Shown here: positions 1 to 7,800 of the stretch, one piece after another
How the letters are laid out: each line of letters begins with the position of its first letter
Position numbering within the stretch: the stretch's first letter is position 1
NCBI GenBank assembly: GCA_022779465.1
Contig: JALFTB010000026.1
Span: 1-47,290, forward strand
Reading direction: 5' to 3'
Length of the DNA stretch: 47,290 nucleotides
Source: CAG-533 sp022779465
GTDB taxonomy: Bacteria > Bacillota_I > Bacilli_A > RF39 > UBA660
Made by a program: the position numbers and the translations under genes
The notes under the pieces: generated by a model
Database searches by the model: none
What the model saw: the letters and a program-made list of their open reading frames with translations, nothing else
What the model was told of the DNA's origin: nothing

Positions 1-1
1 T

Positions 2-1309
2 AAACAATTTAAAAATAGAAGAGGAATAATCTTAAGTCGTAATGGTCTAGTAGCTGCTCATAAATATCCAATTTTATATAGTGGAGAAACAATCGTTAGC
101 TGGAAAAATCTTAACATGATTCCTGAATTTAATTCAAAAAGCTCTAACATAGGTATTAGTTGGTGGAGTCATGATATTGGTGGCTATAAAGATGGAGTAG
201 AAGATCCAGAACTATATATGAGATTTATCCAATTAGGAACATATTCACCAATCTTAAGACTAAGCAGTGACACATCACATTACTATAAAAGAGAACCGTG
301 GTTATGGGATGTTAAAACCTATAAAGTAGTAAAAGAATATCTAAACTTAAGACATCGTCTTATTCCATATATTTATACTGAAGGATATAAATACTCAAGA
401 ACCGGTTTGCCATTAATTCAACCAGTTTATTATCGTTATCCCGAAATATATGATGAACCATTATATAAAAATGAATATTACTTTGGAACCGAATTATTTA
501 TCGCTCCAATTACAACTAAAAAAGATCTTTTAATGAATCGTACAGTTCATCGTATCTTCTTACCAAATGGTGTTTGGTATGACTTTAAAACTGGTAAAAA
601 ATATATGGGTGGAAAAAGATATGTAACCTTCTTTAAAGATGAAGATTATCCAGTCTTTGCTAAAAAAGGAACTATTATTCCTTTAGCAATTCAAGAAGAA
701 AATATTAATGATATTAACAATCCTAAATCATTAGAAATCCATATCTTCCCAGGAACAAGTAATACCTATAAATTATATGAAGATGATGGTATCAGTTCTA
801 TGTTTGAAGAAGGAAAATATTTAATAACTGATATTGATTACAACTATCAATTAAATAACTTTACCGCAATCATTAGACCAGTAGATGGTAAAACCGATGT
901 AGTACCTAAAGAAAGAAACTATAAAGTAAGATTTAGAAACACTAGAAAACCAAGTGATGTTATTGTCTATATCGGTGAAGATAAAAAAGACGATATTAAA
1001 TCATATGTTGATGGTAATGACTTTGTAGTTGAAGTAAATGAAATAAATCCTGCTAAACAAGTGTCAATTAACTGCAAAGGTCAAGATATTGAAATATCTG
1101 CTGATCGTATTATTAATGATGATATTGATTCAATCGTAAGTGATCTTCAAATTGAAACATCACTAAAAGAAAAATTAGCTGCTATATTATTTAGTAATGA
1201 AGAAATAAAAGATAAACGTATTAAGATAAAGAAATTAAGACGTAAAGGCTTACATCCAAAATATGTAACAATGTTTATGAAACTACTTGAATATATTGCC
1301 GAATTATAA
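2..1309 (+). CDS. Glycoside hydrolase family 31 alpha-glycosidase, C-terminal part (5' end outside window)
   Basis: The reading frame is open from base 2, so this is the C-terminal ~435 residues of a larger enzyme; the first internal ATG at 116 is not the start. The segment WWSHDIGG just after that ATG is the GH31 motif whose Asp is the general acid/base in alpha-glucosidases and alpha-xylosidases. The nucleophile motif must lie upstream of the window. After the (beta/alpha)8 barrel end come the beta-sandwich domains usual in the family (the FLPNGVWYDFKTG and FAKKGTIIPL motifs), then a lysine-rich tail. GH31 enzymes hydrolyse alpha-glucosides or alpha-xylosides; the substrate cannot be told from this part. 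A strong terminator follows immediately. No signal peptide can be judged. Confidence 0.9.
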   Translation, partial: KQFKNRRGIILSRNGLVAAHKYPILYSGETIVSWKNLNMIPEFNSKSSNIGISWWSHDIGGYKDGVEDPELYMRFIQLGTYSPILRLSSDTSHYYKREPWLWDVKTYKVVKEYLNLRHRLIPYIYTEGYKYSRTGLPLIQPVYYRYPEIYDEPLYKNEYYFGTELFIAPITTKKDLLMNRTVHRIFLPNGVWYDFKTGKKYMGGKRYVTFFKDEDYPVFAKKGTIIPLAIQEENINDINNPKSLEIHIFPGTSNTYKLYEDDGISSMFEEGKYLITDIDYNYQLNNFTAIIRPVDGKTDVVPKERNYKVRFRNTRKPSDVIVYIGEDKKDDIKSYVDGNDFVVEVNEINPAKQVSINCKGQDIEISADRIINDDIDSIVSDLQIETSLKEKLAAILFSNEEIKDKRIKIKKLRRKGLHPKYVTMFMKLLEYIAEL

Positions 1310-1334
1310 TCTACAAAATATTGTAGATTTTTTT
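1308..1334 (+). terminator. Intrinsic terminator after the GH31 gene
   Basis: A perfect 9-bp inverted repeat (1308-1316 with 1321-1329, loop AATA) is followed by a run of Ts to 1334. It overlaps the stop codon of the GH31 gene. Confidence 0.85.
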
Positions 1335-1352
1335 CGCAAATTCAAAAAAATA

Positions 1353-1361
1353 TGTTATACT
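1353..1361 (+). promoter_or_regulatory. Extended -10 promoter TGTTATACT
   Basis: TG-n-TATACT lies 20 bases before the start codon of the next gene, with no good -35 box. The same TGTTATAAT/TGTTATACT form recurs before several other genes in the window. Confidence 0.55.
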
Positions 1362-1380
1362 TAAAACATAGAGGTGGATT

Positions 1381-1953
1381 ATGAATACAAAATTACGTAA
1401 CAATATTATTTTTATCGCTTTAGTAGTGATACTTGTACTTGTCTTTGGAGGAATATCTTATGCATATTTCACATCCTTTACTAATGGTGAATCAGCATCA
1501 ACAGTTTATACCAAAGGTGGTACTATGAAAATAGCTTATAGTAATAAAAGTGGAAATATTACTGTAGCTAATATTTATCCAAGAGAAGCAGCATGGGCTA
1601 CAAAATCATTTACTGTAACAGGTAATAATACAACCGCATTAGAAATGCCATATCGTATTGTTTTAACTATTGATAAGAATACATTTACTCATCCATTATC
1701 ATATAGTTTAACTGGAACAAATACTGGATCAAACGGAACCTTAGTACCAAATGCAACTAATGTTCGAATTCAAAAATCAGGCCATCAAATAGTTGGTAGT
1801 GGAAAATATGTTCAAGCAACCAATAAAGTTCATACATATGTATTAAGCATTTTCTATAAACCAGTAGCAAATACCGATCAAAATGTAGACCAACAAGCTT
1901 CATTTGCCGCTCACGTAATAATCGATAATAGTCTAGAAAAATATACAAATTAA
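1381..1953 (+). CDS. SipW-type exported protein (TasA/CalY-like signal region)
   Basis: A 190-residue secreted protein of unknown function. An N-terminal hydrophobic segment (about residues 9-28) ends in ISYAYF, the pattern of signal peptides cut by the SipW-type signal peptidase in TasA/CalY-like fibre or matrix proteins. The mature part is rich in Thr, Asn and Ser, with a predicted beta structure and no cysteine. Its body (motifs YPREAAWATKSFTVTGNNTT and LSYSLTGTNT) is clearly paralogous to the first ~190 residues of the large surface protein at 18975. GAGGTGG precedes the ATG at good distance. It appears monocistronic, between the terminator at 1308 and the T-box promoter at 1957. No SipW peptidase gene is in the window. 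Confidence 0.7.
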   Translation: MNTKLRNNIIFIALVVILVLVFGGISYAYFTSFTNGESASTVYTKGGTMKIAYSNKSGNITVANIYPREAAWATKSFTVTGNNTTALEMPYRIVLTIDKNTFTHPLSYSLTGTNTGSNGTLVPNATNVRIQKSGHQIVGSGKYVQATNKVHTYVLSIFYKPVANTDQNVDQQASFAAHVIIDNSLEKYTN

Positions 1954-1956
1954 TAC

Positions 1957-1985
1957 TTGTAAAATATAAAAAGTTCTTATATAAT
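1957..1985 (+). promoter_or_regulatory. Promoter of the leucine T-box operon
   Basis: A -35 box TTGTAA (1957-1962) and a perfect -10 box TATAAT (1980-1985) are separated by 17 bases. They begin just after the stop of the previous gene and lead into the T-box leader. Confidence 0.75.
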
Positions 1986-1991
1986 ACTTTT

Positions 1992-2173
1992 TAAGCAGAT
2001 GAAAAAAGAGTATTAGTAATCAATTCTTTTAAAGAGAGTTAACGTTAGGTGCAAGTTAATAAAGATAGATTATGAACTTACTTTTGGATGTAATAGGAGA
2101 AGTCCTTTAAAACTTAAGAGTTAAATAAAGGTGGTACCACGGCTTTTCGTCCTTTGAAAAGTCGTGTTTTTTA
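1992..2173 (+). promoter_or_regulatory. T-box riboswitch, leucine-type
   Basis: The leader has the usual T-box parts. A Stem I carries an AGTA motif at about 2005, AGAGAG near 2034 and an apical GGTGCAAG at 2048. The specifier loop reads GAA-CTT-A, with the candidate specifier CTT (Leu) at 2077-2079. The conserved T-box sequence AAGGTGGTACCACGG lies at 2128-2142, where TGGT can pair with an uncharged tRNA ending ACCA. An 11-bp terminator stem (2138-2148 with 2156-2166) plus six Ts closes it. A leucine specifier agrees with leuS downstream. Uncharged tRNA-Leu should favour the antiterminator and read-through into the membrane protein and leuS. Confidence 0.92.
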
Positions 2174-2188
2174 TTAAGGAGAATAATT

Positions 2189-2539
2189 ATGGAAAACTTA
2201 TATTTATTTTTAATTTCATTCACATTTATATTTATAATATACTTAATCGTTTTCTTGATTAAAATGAAAAAAAGAAAATTAAGTAAAATGAAAGAATTCG
2301 ATTTATTAAAATCAAAATTCAAACTAAAACATATTAACTATAAAAAAGTAGGATTAATCCTAATCTTAATTAATAGTTTTATCATATCTTTAACTGGAAC
2401 AATATGCTCAATCATCGATTTAAGCATTCCATGGCAATTATGCATTGGTTTTGTCCTCTTAATGATGCTGATTTATAGTTTATATTATATATTAGGAAGT
2501 ATTTTAGTTAAATTAGAAAATAAAAAAGGAGATAATTAA
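2189..2539 (+). CDS. Small membrane protein in the leucine T-box operon (unknown function)
   Basis: I do not recognise the family. The 116-residue protein has about three hydrophobic segments (roughly residues 5-26, 54-76 and 82-107) separated by a basic, lysine-rich loop (residues 28-53), so it is a small integral membrane protein with a cytoplasmic positive loop. AAGGAG precedes the ATG. It is the first gene after the T-box terminator and ends one base before leuS starts, so both are read from one leucine-responsive transcript. A link to leucine supply or translation is only an inference from that context. Confidence 0.75.
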   Translation: MENLYLFLISFTFIFIIYLIVFLIKMKKRKLSKMKEFDLLKSKFKLKHINYKKVGLILILINSFIISLTGTICSIIDLSIPWQLCIGFVLLMMLIYSLYYILGSILVKLENKKGDN

Positions 2540-2540
2540 T

Positions 2541-4934
2541 ATGAATACAAAAGAAATAGAAAGTAAATGGATTAAATATTGGGAAGATAATAAAACCTTT
2601 AAAACTGATATTAATGATTTTACAAAACCAAAATTTTATGCTTTAGATATGTTTCCATATCCATCAGGAGTAGGATTACATGCTGGACACCCAGAAGGAT
2701 ATACGGCAACAGATGTAGTATCAAGAATGAAAAGAATGCAAGGATATAATGTCTTACATCCAATGGGATTTGATTCATTTGGTTTACCAGCTGAACAATA
2801 CGCAATTAAAACCGGTAATCATCCCAACATCTTTACTAAACAAAATATCAATACCTTTAGAAATCAATTAAAAATGTTAGGTTTCTCATATGATTGGGAT
2901 CGAGAAGTATCAACAAGTGATCCATCATTTTATAAATGGACTCAATGGATCTTTAAAAATTTATATGAAGATGGCTTAGCTAAACTAGTTGAAATGCCAG
3001 TTAACTGGTGTGAAGAATTAGGAACAGTTTTAGCTAATGACGAAGTAATAGATGGTAAAAGTGAACGTGGTGGTTATCCAGTAGTTAGAAAAAATATGAA
3101 ACAATGGGTTATCGACATTCCTAAATATGCTGAAAAATTATTAAACGGTTTAGATGAAATTGATTGGCCAAATTCTACTAAAGAAATTCAAAGAAACTGG
3201 ATTGGTAAAAGTATTGGTGCTCATGTTATCTTCAAAATTAAAGATACTGACTATGATTTCACAGTCTTTACCACAAGATGTGATACCTTATTTGGTGCTA
3301 CATATTGCGTATTATCGCCAGAACATGATTTAGTAGATAAAATAACAACTAAAGACCAACAAGAAGCCGTAAATAAATATAAAGAAATCTGTGCTACCAA
3401 ATCAGATTTAGAAAGAACCGAATTAAATAAAGAAAAAACTGGAGTATTTACTGGCGCATATGCAATAAATCCTGTAAATAATAAAGAAGTACCAATCTGG
3501 ATTAGTGACTACGTATTAGCAAGTTATGGAACTGGTGCAATCATGGCTGTACCTGCTCACGATGAAAGAGACTACGAATTTGCAAAAAAATTCAATATTG
3601 AAATCATCCCCGTAATCGAAGGAGGCAATATCGAAGAAGCAGCCTATACTGGTGATGGAACTCATATCAATTCAGGTTTCTTAAATGGTTTAGATAAAGA
3701 AACCGCAATCAATAAAATGATTGAATATTTAGAAGAAAATCATATCGGTAAAAAACAAATAAATTATCGTTTAAGAGAATGGATTTTCTCACGTCAAAGA
3801 TATTGGGGAGAACCAATTCCAATTATTCATTATGAAGATGGAACAATCGGAGTATTAAGTGATAAAGATTTACCATTAATCTTACCAGAATTATTAGATT
3901 ACTCACCATCAAAAACCGGTGCTAGTCCATTAGAAAAAGCTACCGATTGGGTAAATGTTGAAATAGATGGTAAAAAAGGTAAAAGAGAAACATCAACAAT
4001 GCCAGGATCTGCTGGATCAAGTTGGTACTACTTAAGATATATTGACCCCCAAAATAATGAAACATTTGCAGATAAAAAATTATTAGAACACTGGATGCCA
4101 GTAGATTTATATGTTGGTGGACCAGAACATGCAGTCGGTCACTTATTATATTCAAGAATGTGGAATAATTACTTATATGACAAAGGTTTAGTTCCTGTTA
4201 AAGAACCATTTAAAAAATTAGTTCATCAAGGAATGATTTTAGGGTCAAATGGAATTAAAATGGGTAAAAGATATCCAGAATATTCAATTAATCCATGTGA
4301 TATAGTTGAAAAATATGGTGCTGATACATTAAGATTATATGAAATGTTTATGGGACCATTAGAAGCCGATAAACCATGGAATAATAATGGAGTAGAAGGA
4401 AGTAGAAAATTCTTAGACCGTATTTGGAGATTATATACTGAAGACAACAAAATTAAAGAAGAACCAAATCAAAATTTAGAAAAAATCTATAACCAAACCG
4501 TTAAAAAAATAACTGAAGATTATGAAAATTTAAATATCAACACAGCCATAAGTCAATTGATGATCTTCATTAACGCTGTATATAAAGAAAATATTTATCC
4601 TAAAGAATATGCTGAAGGATTCTTGAAATTATTAAATCCAGTTGCACCATTTATAACTGAAGAATTATGGAACAAATTAGGACATAATAAAACAATTGCT
4701 TATGAACCTTGGCCAACCTATGATGAAACAAAAATAGTAGATACAACTATTGAAATAGGAGTTCAAGTAAATGGTAAATTAAGAGCAAGTATTACAATAG
4801 ATGATACTGATACCGAAGATACCATCAAAGAAAAAGCTTTAAAAGAAGAAAATATTATAAAATACACTGATGGTAAAGAAATAATCAAAGTAATAGTTGT
4901 TCCTAAAAGAATCGTTAGTATCGTAATAAAATAG
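2541..4934 (+). CDS. leuS: Leucyl-tRNA synthetase
   Basis: Class I aminoacyl-tRNA synthetase that charges tRNA-Leu. At 797 residues it has the normal bacterial length. The HIGH-type motif appears as HAGHPEGY (about residues 48-55). The CP1 editing domain has TTRCDTLFGATY and GTGAIMAVPAHDERD. The catalytic KMSKS loop is written KMGKRYPEY, a variant I also associate with clostridial LeuRS, so it is probably functional. The anticodon-binding helical domain and C-terminal domain follow. It is preceded by GGAG and by the membrane protein gene one base away, under the leucine T-box leader, and is closed by a strong terminator. Confidence 0.97.
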   Translation: MNTKEIESKWIKYWEDNKTFKTDINDFTKPKFYALDMFPYPSGVGLHAGHPEGYTATDVVSRMKRMQGYNVLHPMGFDSFGLPAEQYAIKTGNHPNIFTKQNINTFRNQLKMLGFSYDWDREVSTSDPSFYKWTQWIFKNLYEDGLAKLVEMPVNWCEELGTVLANDEVIDGKSERGGYPVVRKNMKQWVIDIPKYAEKLLNGLDEIDWPNSTKEIQRNWIGKSIGAHVIFKIKDTDYDFTVFTTRCDTLFGATYCVLSPEHDLVDKITTKDQQEAVNKYKEICATKSDLERTELNKEKTGVFTGAYAINPVNNKEVPIWISDYVLASYGTGAIMAVPAHDERDYEFAKKFNIEIIPVIEGGNIEEAAYTGDGTHINSGFLNGLDKETAINKMIEYLEENHIGKKQINYRLREWIFSRQRYWGEPIPIIHYEDGTIGVLSDKDLPLILPELLDYSPSKTGASPLEKATDWVNVEIDGKKGKRETSTMPGSAGSSWYYLRYIDPQNNETFADKKLLEHWMPVDLYVGGPEHAVGHLLYSRMWNNYLYDKGLVPVKEPFKKLVHQGMILGSNGIKMGKRYPEYSINPCDIVEKYGADTLRLYEMFMGPLEADKPWNNNGVEGSRKFLDRIWRLYTEDNKIKEEPNQNLEKIYNQTVKKITEDYENLNINTAISQLMIFINAVYKENIYPKEYAEGFLKLLNPVAPFITEELWNKLGHNKTIAYEPWPTYDETKIVDTTIEIGVQVNGKLRASITIDDTDTEDTIKEKALKEENIIKYTDGKEIIKVIVVPKRIVSIVIK

Positions 4935-4976
4935 AGAATATTAAAACTTTAATTAATATTCTCTTTTGTTTTTGTT
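4934..4976 (+). terminator. Intrinsic terminator after leuS
   Basis: An 11-bp perfect stem (4934-4944 with 4953-4963) is followed by a T-rich tract. It starts on the last base of the leuS stop codon. Confidence 0.88.
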
Positions 4977-5003
4977 TGCACCAGAAAAAAAATATGCTAT
5001 AAT
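4975..5003 (+). promoter_or_regulatory. Promoter with extended -10 for the zinc-ribbon membrane protein
   Basis: TTTGCA (4975-4980) and TGC-TATAAT (-10 at 4998-5003) are 17 bases apart. The ATG follows at 5034. Confidence 0.6.
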
Positions 5004-5033
5004 GACAATGATAGTAGAGGTAGGTTAGTTGAT

Positions 5034-6248
5034 ATGAATTATGATTATAATACTTATGCAGATGTACAAGCTGCAACTAAAATGTTTACAAACAGTTTTA
5101 TTTTGATTGTTTTAGGAATAACATTAATTTTAGGCTTAATCCAATTTATTGGTCAATGGAAAATGCTTAAGAAATTAGGAAAACCAGGATGGTCAATGTT
5201 AATTCCAATTTATAACGGATGGGTTTATTTAGAATGTGGTGGTCTTCCAGGATGGTTAGTACTTATTCCTGTTGCCAATACAATAGGAATTATTGTTGCG
5301 GCTGTTAAAATTCCTCAACGTTTTGGTAAAGGTATAGGCTTTGGTTTAGGAAATTTATTCTTTCCATATATTTTCACTCCAATCTTAGGCTTTGGGTCTG
5401 CTCAACCAATTGATGCAGTACAACCAGAACCAGAAGTAAAACCAGACTTAATGGCTGAAAATCAAGGAGAAATTAAGGCTGATGGTAGCATCGATTTAAT
5501 GAGTGCTCCAAATACTCCAGTAAGTGAACCAGTTATTGTTCCTGAAGAACCTAAAAATGAATTTACGGAAGCTCCTGCTTTAAATATAAGTGAAAATGTT
5601 CAAAATCAAACACCAATGCCGGAACCAGTTCCTCAAAATATTCAAAATACTGCCACTCCAGCTGATATTCCAAGTGCATTTGATATGCCAATGCCAGCTA
5701 CTAATAATGTAGCAATTAATAATACTACTCCTGTAGAAAATGTTCCTGTAGAACCAACTCCTGCAGTAGATACTCCAGCAGTTCCAGTAACACCTGTTGT
5801 TGAAACTCCAATTGCTCCAGTAACTCCAATAGTAGAAACTTCAGTTGTTGCAGAAACACCAGCAGTTGCTCCTGCCGAAACAACAGTGCCTACAGAGCCA
5901 GTTACAAATATAGAACCAATTAATGTCGAAGAAAAAATAGATGTTCCAATCATTGAAGATAAACCAGTTGAAATACCAGTTGTTGAAACACCTGCAGTTC
6001 CTGTTATAGAAGAACAACCAGTAGTAACTCCATTACCAGTTGAGCCAGTTGCTCCGGTAGTTGAAGAAGTACCTGAACAATTAAATTCAATTGAAGATGA
6101 TATTAAAGAAGCAACTATTGAATTACCAAAAATGGTTAATGCTGAAATAAATGAAAATATTACAGCTACTAAAAAATGTCCATTCTGTGGAGCGGAAAAT
6201 GAATACTCTTCAAAATCATGTGTAACATGTGGAAATAGTTTAAACTAG
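5034..6248 (+). CDS. Membrane protein with Pro/Val/Glu-rich linker and C-terminal zinc ribbon
   Basis: A 404-residue protein of unknown function built from three parts. Residues 1-125 form a four-helix membrane domain resembling the DUF5684 type (motifs KLGKPGWSMLIPIYNGW and LGFG). Residues 130-385 form a long disordered linker of proline, valine, glutamate and threonine with loose VETP/PVTP repeats. Residues 386-404 form a zinc ribbon with CPFCGAEN and CVTCGNS. The topology suggests that a membrane anchor tethers a cytoplasmic zinc ribbon through a flexible arm. It is transcribed alone, from its own promoter to a terminator just after it. The linker is conserved in composition, not in sequence. 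Confidence 0.65.
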   Translation: MNYDYNTYADVQAATKMFTNSFILIVLGITLILGLIQFIGQWKMLKKLGKPGWSMLIPIYNGWVYLECGGLPGWLVLIPVANTIGIIVAAVKIPQRFGKGIGFGLGNLFFPYIFTPILGFGSAQPIDAVQPEPEVKPDLMAENQGEIKADGSIDLMSAPNTPVSEPVIVPEEPKNEFTEAPALNISENVQNQTPMPEPVPQNIQNTATPADIPSAFDMPMPATNNVAINNTTPVENVPVEPTPAVDTPAVPVTPVVETPIAPVTPIVETSVVAETPAVAPAETTVPTEPVTNIEPINVEEKIDVPIIEDKPVEIPVVETPAVPVIEEQPVVTPLPVEPVAPVVEEVPEQLNSIEDDIKEATIELPKMVNAEINENITATKKCPFCGAENEYSSKSCVTCGNSLN

Positions 6249-6263
6249 CATTAGCTAGTTTTT
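6242..6263 (+). terminator. Short intrinsic terminator
   Basis: An 8-bp stem (6242-6249 with 6254-6261, loop ATTA) leads into five Ts. It overlaps the end of the preceding gene. Confidence 0.7.
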
Positions 6264-6285
6264 CTTATAAAAAAAAATAAGAATA

Positions 6286-6314
6286 TTGACTAAAATTAAA
6301 TATCAGTTTATAGT
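6286..6314 (+). promoter_or_regulatory. Promoter for the tdk-tmk pair
   Basis: TTGACT (6286-6291) and TATAGT (6309-6314) have a 17-base spacer, close to the housekeeping consensus. The ATG follows at 6332. Confidence 0.7.
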
Positions 6315-6331
6315 TAAGATGGTGGTTAATT

Positions 6332-6865
6332 ATGATAAAAGTTTTTACCGGACCAATGTTTAGTGGAAAATCAGATGAATTATTAAAAGAATATGATAAA
6401 AAATATCATAAAAGTAAAATATTATTATTTAAACCTAAAATAGATACAAGAGACTTTGGCGTTGTAAAAACTCGTAATAATAAAGAAGTTCCAGCAATAT
6501 TAATTAAAGATTTAAAAGATATTAAAAAACATTTAAATGAAAAGATCACTACAGTATTTATTGATGAAGCAAACTTTCTAAAAGGTGATGTTAAAGTACT
6601 TCAAGATTTATCTATCATGGAAGATTTAGATATCTTTATTGCGGGGTTAAATATGACTAGTGAACAAGAACCATTTGGTCTTATGCCACAACTTCTAGCC
6701 ATAGCTGATGAAATTGAAATTATGCATGCATCATGTAATGAATGTAATCGTGATGCTTATTATACATACTATGATGGAAATAAAAATAGTACAATATTAG
6801 TTGGTAGTGAAAACTATATTGCACTATGTCCAAGATGTTTAAGGAAAAAGAAAAATGAGAGGTAA
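6332..6865 (+). CDS. tdk: Thymidine kinase (TK1-like)
   Basis: Phosphorylates thymidine to dTMP for salvage. The 177-residue protein starts with the P-loop GPMFSGKS (residues 7-14). It has the family's DEA-F motif, here DEANF with the catalytic Glu. The zinc-binding lasso domain shows CNEC and CPRC near the C-terminus. The length is slightly below the usual ~190. It overlaps the thymidylate kinase gene by 11 bases, so dTMP made here can go directly to dTDP. GGTGG lies before the ATG. The fold and motifs make this a confident call. Confidence 0.9.
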   Translation: MIKVFTGPMFSGKSDELLKEYDKKYHKSKILLFKPKIDTRDFGVVKTRNNKEVPAILIKDLKDIKKHLNEKITTVFIDEANFLKGDVKVLQDLSIMEDLDIFIAGLNMTSEQEPFGLMPQLLAIADEIEIMHASCNECNRDAYYTYYDGNKNSTILVGSENYIALCPRCLRKKKNER

Positions 6866-7496
6866 ATTAATTGTCATTGAAGGTACTAATAATTCTGGAA
6901 AAGAAACTCAAACTAAATTATTAGTTGAAAAATTGAATAAAGATGGAATAAAATGTGAAAAAAGAAGATTTCCTGATTATTCATCTCCAACCGGAAAAAT
7001 AATATCAGAAGATATTTTAGGTAAACATCAAAAATCTTTATTTGATGAAGGAATCAATAAAATTCCCCCTAAAGTAGCTGCTTTATATTATGCCGCTGAT
7101 AGATTATATAATATTGATAAAATCAATGAATTATTAGACCAAGGAATAAATGTAATCTTAGATAGATATGTTGAATCAAATATGGCCTATCAAGCTTCAA
7201 AATTAGAAACAGTATCAGAACGTATTAATTTAATTTTATGGTTAGAACAATTAGAATTTACCTTATTAGACCTTCCAAGACCCGATAAAGTCGTATTCTT
7301 ATATTTACCATATGAATATCGTCATGATCAAAATGAAAGCAATGAACACTTAAAAAGTGCCGAAAATGTCTATCAATTACTTGCTGAAAGATATAACTTT
7401 GATGTTATTTATTGTGTTAATAAAGATAAAATTAAAACCATTGACGAAATAAATGAAGAAATGTATCAAATTGTTAAAGATTACCTTGCCAATTAA
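6855..7496 (+). CDS. tmk: Thymidylate kinase
   Basis: Converts dTMP to dTDP. The 213-residue protein has a P-loop written GTNNSGKETQ (residues 10-19; more usual is G-D-G-S-G-K-T-T). It has the DR-motif DRYVESNMAYQ around residue 100 and a LID-type region near 155. GAGAGG-like purines in the end of tdk act as its SD, and the two reading frames overlap by 11 bases, a sign of translational coupling. In many Firmicutes tmk sits near holB; here it is paired with thymidine kinase instead, giving a two-step salvage module. Confidence 0.88.
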   Translation: MRGKLIVIEGTNNSGKETQTKLLVEKLNKDGIKCEKRRFPDYSSPTGKIISEDILGKHQKSLFDEGINKIPPKVAALYYAADRLYNIDKINELLDQGINVILDRYVESNMAYQASKLETVSERINLILWLEQLEFTLLDLPRPDKVVFLYLPYEYRHDQNESNEHLKSAENVYQLLAERYNFDVIYCVNKDKIKTIDEINEEMYQIVKDYLAN

Positions 7497-7618
7497 TTGT
7501 CAAAAATCTCTAAAAATATTTAAATATTATAAAAATTAGATATAATAAACAATGTTGAAAGAACCAAAAACGACAAAAAAATCCCTTTATTTAGATAAAA
7601 TAATAATAGGGAGGAAAT

Positions 7619-7798
7619 ATGAAAGTAAAAGTTTTTGATGAATCACATGAAAAAGATTTAGAACAATCTGTTAATATGTTTCTTTCAACCATTGATGAAT
7701 TAGTAGACATAAAATATTGTGTCTCAATCGCCGCAGTAGGTGAAGAACAAATATATTGTTTTACTGCGATGATAATTTATAAAGATTTGAGTGAATAA
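7619..7798 (+). CDS. Cse60-like small sporulation protein
   Basis: A 59-residue acidic protein, MKVKVFDESHEKDLEQ at the N-terminus and EEQIYCFTAMIIYKD near the C-terminus. Both ends match my memory of the Spo_Cse60 family, a ~60-residue protein made under SigE in Bacillus sporulation, whose role is unknown. AGGGAGG lies 4 bases before the ATG. It ends two bases before the SpoVB-like gene, so the two are probably one operon. A TATAAT at 7541-7546 may be its promoter. Assignment is by remembered resemblance, without a search. Confidence 0.65.
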   Translation: MKVKVFDESHEKDLEQSVNMFLSTIDELVDIKYCVSIAAVGEEQIYCFTAMIIYKDLSE

Positions 7799-7800
7799 AA

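Noticed and set aside
2541..4934. Loss of the KMSKS motif in LeuRS as an inactivated enzyme
   Set aside because: KMGKR at that place also occurs in clostridial LeuRS as I remember it, and the rest of the enzyme is intact.
5642..5953. A 103-residue Ser/Thr/Val/Gly-rich frame on the minus strand
   Set aside because: It is the reverse shadow of the proline-valine-glutamate linker in the gene at 5034 and has no SD or promoter of its own.
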